Below are positions 5,940 to 7,487 of a stretch of 7,487 nucleotides of DNA, piece by piece. The stretch covers positions 1 to 7,487 of the forward strand of contig JAQGIJ010000420.1 of NCBI GenBank assembly GCA_028291285.1. Reading direction: 5' to 3'. Origin of the DNA: Phenylobacterium sp. (lineage in GTDB: Bacteria; Pseudomonadota; Alphaproteobacteria; Caulobacterales; Caulobacteraceae). A model generated the notes under the pieces. That model was not told the DNA's origin, did not search any database, and was given only the letters and a program-made list of their open reading frames with translations. A program made the position numbers and the translations under genes. Numbering within the stretch: the stretch's first letter is position 1; each line of letters opens with the position of its first letter.

Positions 5940-6135
5940 CTTCGTCTTCGATGAGGGTGAGCGCCCGTTCGGGACAGGCGCGGACGCCGCGGCGGGCGAG
6001 CGCCTCCAGCTCGGGCGGGACGAGCTTCTCCGAGAAGCCGATGTAGCCGTCGTCGTCGAGGGTGAAGACCGCCGGCGCGACCGCCGCGCACCGCGCATGG
6101 CCGCTGCACAGACCATTGTCCGCTTTGACTTTCAT
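5932..6135 (-). CDS. Small 3Fe-4S-type ferredoxin (cytochrome P450 redox-partner type)
   Basis: 67 aa, ATG 6135 with GGAG 5 nt upstream; first gene of the minus-strand operon. The cluster ligands are C10-S-G-H-A-R-C16 and C54-P, with the second classical cysteine position occupied by His13. This C-x2-H-x2-C...CP pattern is typical of one-cluster ferredoxins that carry a [3Fe-4S], or an unusual [4Fe-4S], centre and pass electrons to bacterial P450s. Other family marks are 'PAVFTLDDDGYIGF' (21-34) and 'ALARRGVRACPERAL' (45-59). No P450 or ferredoxin reductase gene is in the window, so its partner must lie elsewhere, possibly just outside. It is a soluble cytoplasmic carrier. The 43 bp gap to the ALDH holds two inverted repeats. 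Confidence 0.9.
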   Translation of the reverse strand: MKVKADNGLCSGHARCAAVAPAVFTLDDDGYIGFSEKLVPPELEALARRGVRACPERALTLIEDEGA

Positions 6136-6227
6136 GTGCGCTCCAATCCTCGGGAGCCGGCCTGCGGCGCGGTCATCCCGGCGTCTCCTCCGCGTCCGCC
6201 GCCTGTTGGCGTGCAGTCTGCCGGCGA

Positions 6228-6256
6228 AACAGAAGCCGAGCAGGACGGGGTGTCAA
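6228..6256 (-). promoter_or_regulatory. Candidate sigma-70 promoter of the ferredoxin operon
   Basis: Read on the minus strand: TTGACA (6256-6251), a 17 bp spacer, then TCTGTT (6233-6228). The -35 is a perfect match; the -10 matches at three of six positions, which is acceptable in GC-rich alphaproteobacteria. Transcription would start near 6221 and leave a leader of about 85 nt before the ferredoxin ATG. Confidence 0.4.
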
Positions 6257-6290
6257 GCCGCAAAACTGCCGGCGCATCAACTCTTGACAC
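6250..6290. promoter_or_regulatory. 8 bp perfect inverted repeat GTGTCAAG-N25-CTTGACAC, possible operator or paired -35 boxes
   Basis: GTGTCAAG (6250-6257) is the exact reverse complement of CTTGACAC (6283-6290). Each arm contains a consensus TTGACA pointing outward, so the pair could be back-to-back -35 elements. The rightward arm lacks a good -10 at 16-18 bp, so a regulator binding site is an equal alternative. Confidence 0.4.
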
Positions 6291-6315
6291 AGGCTCGCAG
6301 GTGGTCGCAGTTTCA

Positions 6316-6326
6316 CATGCAGCATG
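6316..6326. repeat. Short palindrome CATGC-A-GCATG
   Basis: Perfect 5 bp arms (6316-6320 and 6322-6326) around one base, 26 bp after the rightward TTGACA. Its position would suit an operator downstream of that box, but 11 bp palindromes can occur by chance. Confidence 0.25.
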
Positions 6327-6379
6327 CACGCGAGCGCCGGCGCAAGGGCCGAAAATGGGCCGTCGCAGGCGCGGGCGCG

Positions 6380-6408
6380 TTGGACCGAGAGGCGTTTGGT
6401 GCTAGAAC
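6380..6408 (+). promoter_or_regulatory. Candidate promoter of the amidohydrolase gene with an overlapping near-palindrome
   Basis: TTGGAC (6380-6385), a 17 bp spacer, and TAGAAC (6403-6408; four of six -10 matches). A near-palindrome GGT-G-CTAG-A-ACC (6398-6409) overlaps the -10, where a TetR-type repressor could block RNA polymerase. The predicted start near 6415 gives a leader of about 73 nt. Confidence 0.35.
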
Positions 6409-6474
6409 CGACCGCTCGTCAATTCAACCTCGCCGACGGCGAGATCGACCGCACAGCGCCCTGTAGAGGCGCGA

Positions 6475-6480
6475 GGGAGG
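6475..6480 (+). promoter_or_regulatory. Strong Shine-Dalgarno GGGAGG deciding the GTG start of the amidohydrolase
   Basis: GGGAGG ends 7 nt before GTG 6488-6490. The coding sequence that follows opens directly with the family's 'ISVDDHIVEPPE' strand, so this start fits both the ribosome site and the protein family. Confidence 0.75.
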
Positions 6481-6487
6481 ACACCCC

Positions 6488-7487
6488 GTGAAGACCGAAG
6501 ACCTGATCATCATCAGCGTGGACGACCACATCGTCGAGCCGCCCGAGATGTTCGACCGGCACGTGCCGGCGTCGCTGAAGGACAAGGCCCCGAAGTACGT
6601 CATCCAGCCGAACGGCGACGGCTTCTGGTGCTTCGAGGACCGCAAGGTCGCCAACATCGGCCTGAACGCCGTGGTCGGCCGGCCGCGCAGCGAGTACGGC
6701 ATGGAGCCGACCGCGATCTCGCAGATGCGCGAAGGCGCCTGGAACGTCCACAAGCGCGTCGAGGACATGAACGTCAACGGCCTCCTGGCCTCGATTAACT
6801 TCGGCACCTTCGTGGGCTTCGACGGCGGCTTCTTCGCCCAGTCGAAGGACATGAACCTCGCCCACACCATGGTGCAGGCCTACAACGATTGGCACGTCGA
6901 CGAGTGGTGCGGCGCCTATCCTGGGCGCTTCATCCCGATGGGCATCCTGCCGGTCTGGGACGTCAACCTGGTGGTCGACGAGATCAAGCGGCTGGTGAAG
7001 AAGGGCTGCCATTCGGTGGCCTTCTCCGACAACCCGGCGCTGAAGGGCTGGCCGAGCATCCACTCCGCCTACTGGGAGCCGCTCTGGAAGGTCTGCGCCG
7101 ACAACAACGTGGTGCTGAACTGCCACATCGGCACCGGCGCCTCGGCCGCCCACGCCTCTATGGAAAGCCCGATCGACGCCTGGATCACATCCATGCCGAT
7201 CTCCATCGCCAACTCGGCCTCGGACTGGCTGCAGTTGGAAGCGCTGAAGCGCTACCCCAGCCTCAAGATCGCGCTGTCCGAAGGCGGCATCGGCTGGATC
7301 CCCTACTTCCTGGAGCGGGCCGACTTCACCTTCGAGCACCACCACGAGTGGACGCACACCGACTTCGGCGGCCGCAAGCCCTCGGACATCTTCCGTGAGC
7401 ACTTCATCACCTGCTTCATCGACGACAAGTTCGGGGTGAAGAACCGCCACGACATCGGCGTCGACATCATCTGCTACGAGTGCGACT
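6488..7487 (+). CDS. Amidohydrolase family 2 (ACMSD-like) metal-dependent hydrolase/decarboxylase, 3' end outside window
   Basis: 333 codons from GTG 6488, still open at the right edge. The N-terminal 'IIISVDDHIVEPPEMF' (7-22, with Asp12/His14) is the first metal-binding strand of the amidohydrolase_2 TIM barrel. His213 in 'NCHIGTG' (211-217), the 'LSEGGIGWIPYFLERAD' block (263-279) and the final visible 'CYECD' (329-333) are the later landmarks; Asp333 lies where the family's conserved Asp is expected, normally followed by YPH. Members include ACMSD and related decarboxylases and ring or C-C hydrolases, and many uncharacterised members lie in steroid, terpenoid and aromatic catabolic clusters. 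The family is usually about 380-420 aa, so roughly 50-90 residues are missing. It is transcribed divergently from the ferredoxin operon and shares its control region, suggesting joint regulation. The specific reaction is not identifiable. Confidence 0.9.
   Translation, partial: MKTEDLIIISVDDHIVEPPEMFDRHVPASLKDKAPKYVIQPNGDGFWCFEDRKVANIGLNAVVGRPRSEYGMEPTAISQMREGAWNVHKRVEDMNVNGLLASINFGTFVGFDGGFFAQSKDMNLAHTMVQAYNDWHVDEWCGAYPGRFIPMGILPVWDVNLVVDEIKRLVKKGCHSVAFSDNPALKGWPSIHSAYWEPLWKVCADNNVVLNCHIGTGASAAHASMESPIDAWITSMPISIANSASDWLQLEALKRYPSLKIALSEGGIGWIPYFLERADFTFEHHHEWTHTDFGGRKPSDIFREHFITCFIDDKFGVKNRHDIGVDIICYECD

Larger units (their letters stand above)
6136..6487. promoter_or_regulatory. Divergent control region between the ferredoxin operon and the amidohydrolase gene
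   Basis: 352 bp without a convincing gene. It must hold the promoters of both the leftward six-gene operon and the rightward amidohydrolase gene. It is less uniformly GC-rich in the middle (about 6225-6320) and contains promoter-like boxes and several inverted repeats, listed separately. Open frames crossing it lack recognisable protein character and good ribosome sites. Confidence 0.7.

Noticed and set aside
4365..5954. 529-codon plus-strand open frame opposite the aldehyde dehydrogenase
   Set aside because: The ALDH on the minus strand has every catalytic residue; the opposite frame is His/Arg/Asp-rich without motifs.
6097..6405. Possible small gene on the plus strand in the divergent region
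   Set aside because: No SD or protein-family character; it overlaps the ferredoxin start and the candidate promoter elements.
6419..7450. 343-codon minus-strand open frame opposite the amidohydrolase
   Set aside because: The plus-strand frame has amidohydrolase motifs and a strong SD; the minus-strand frame is Val/Asp/Arg/His-rich, as expected for an antisense shadow.
1..7487. CRISPR arrays, tRNA/rRNA genes, transposases, phage or defence genes
   Set aside because: None seen: no regularly spaced repeats, no tRNA-like cloverleaf, and every sizeable frame is explained by catabolic or regulatory genes.

Overview
The window is GC-rich throughout. Codons end mostly in G or C, and long stop-free frames lie opposite almost every gene. 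Together with a TonB-dependent receptor and a dense CoA/redox catabolic cluster, this suggests an alphaproteobacterium of the Caulobacterales/Sphingomonadales kind. That placement is inference; no rRNA or lineage marker is present.

Layout: (1) 1-318, plus strand, the C-terminal end of a TonB-dependent outer-membrane receptor, followed by a strong hairpin (329-356). (2) 378-6135, minus strand, six co-directional genes. In order of transcription they are a 3Fe-4S-type ferredoxin, an aldehyde dehydrogenase, a short-chain dehydrogenase, a double-length TetR regulator, a DUF35 Zn-ribbon/OB-fold protein and a thiolase-fold protein. Gaps are 43, 37, 101, 38 and 10 bp, so most or all may be one operon. 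(3) 6136-6487, a divergent control region holding promoter-like boxes and inverted repeats. (4) 6488-7487, plus strand, the first 333 codons of an amidohydrolase-2 family protein that runs off the right edge.

The genes read as a catabolic module for an imported hydrophobic or cyclic substrate. The ferredoxin would feed an oxygenase that is not in the window. The SDR and ALDH would oxidise alcohol, ketone and aldehyde groups. The thiolase-like/DUF35 pair resembles the steroid side-chain aldolase Ltp2-ChsH2(DUF35) and may cleave a CoA-linked intermediate. The amidohydrolase would act on a ring or carboxylated product. The substrate cannot be read from the sequence.

The two most notable observations are: a TetR regulator made of two complete TetR units fused in one chain (about half of 170 ungapped aligned positions identical), and a thiolase-fold protein that lacks all three classical catalytic residues. 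Three genes appear to use non-ATG starts (GTG, TTG, GTG), each with a good Shine-Dalgarno sequence.
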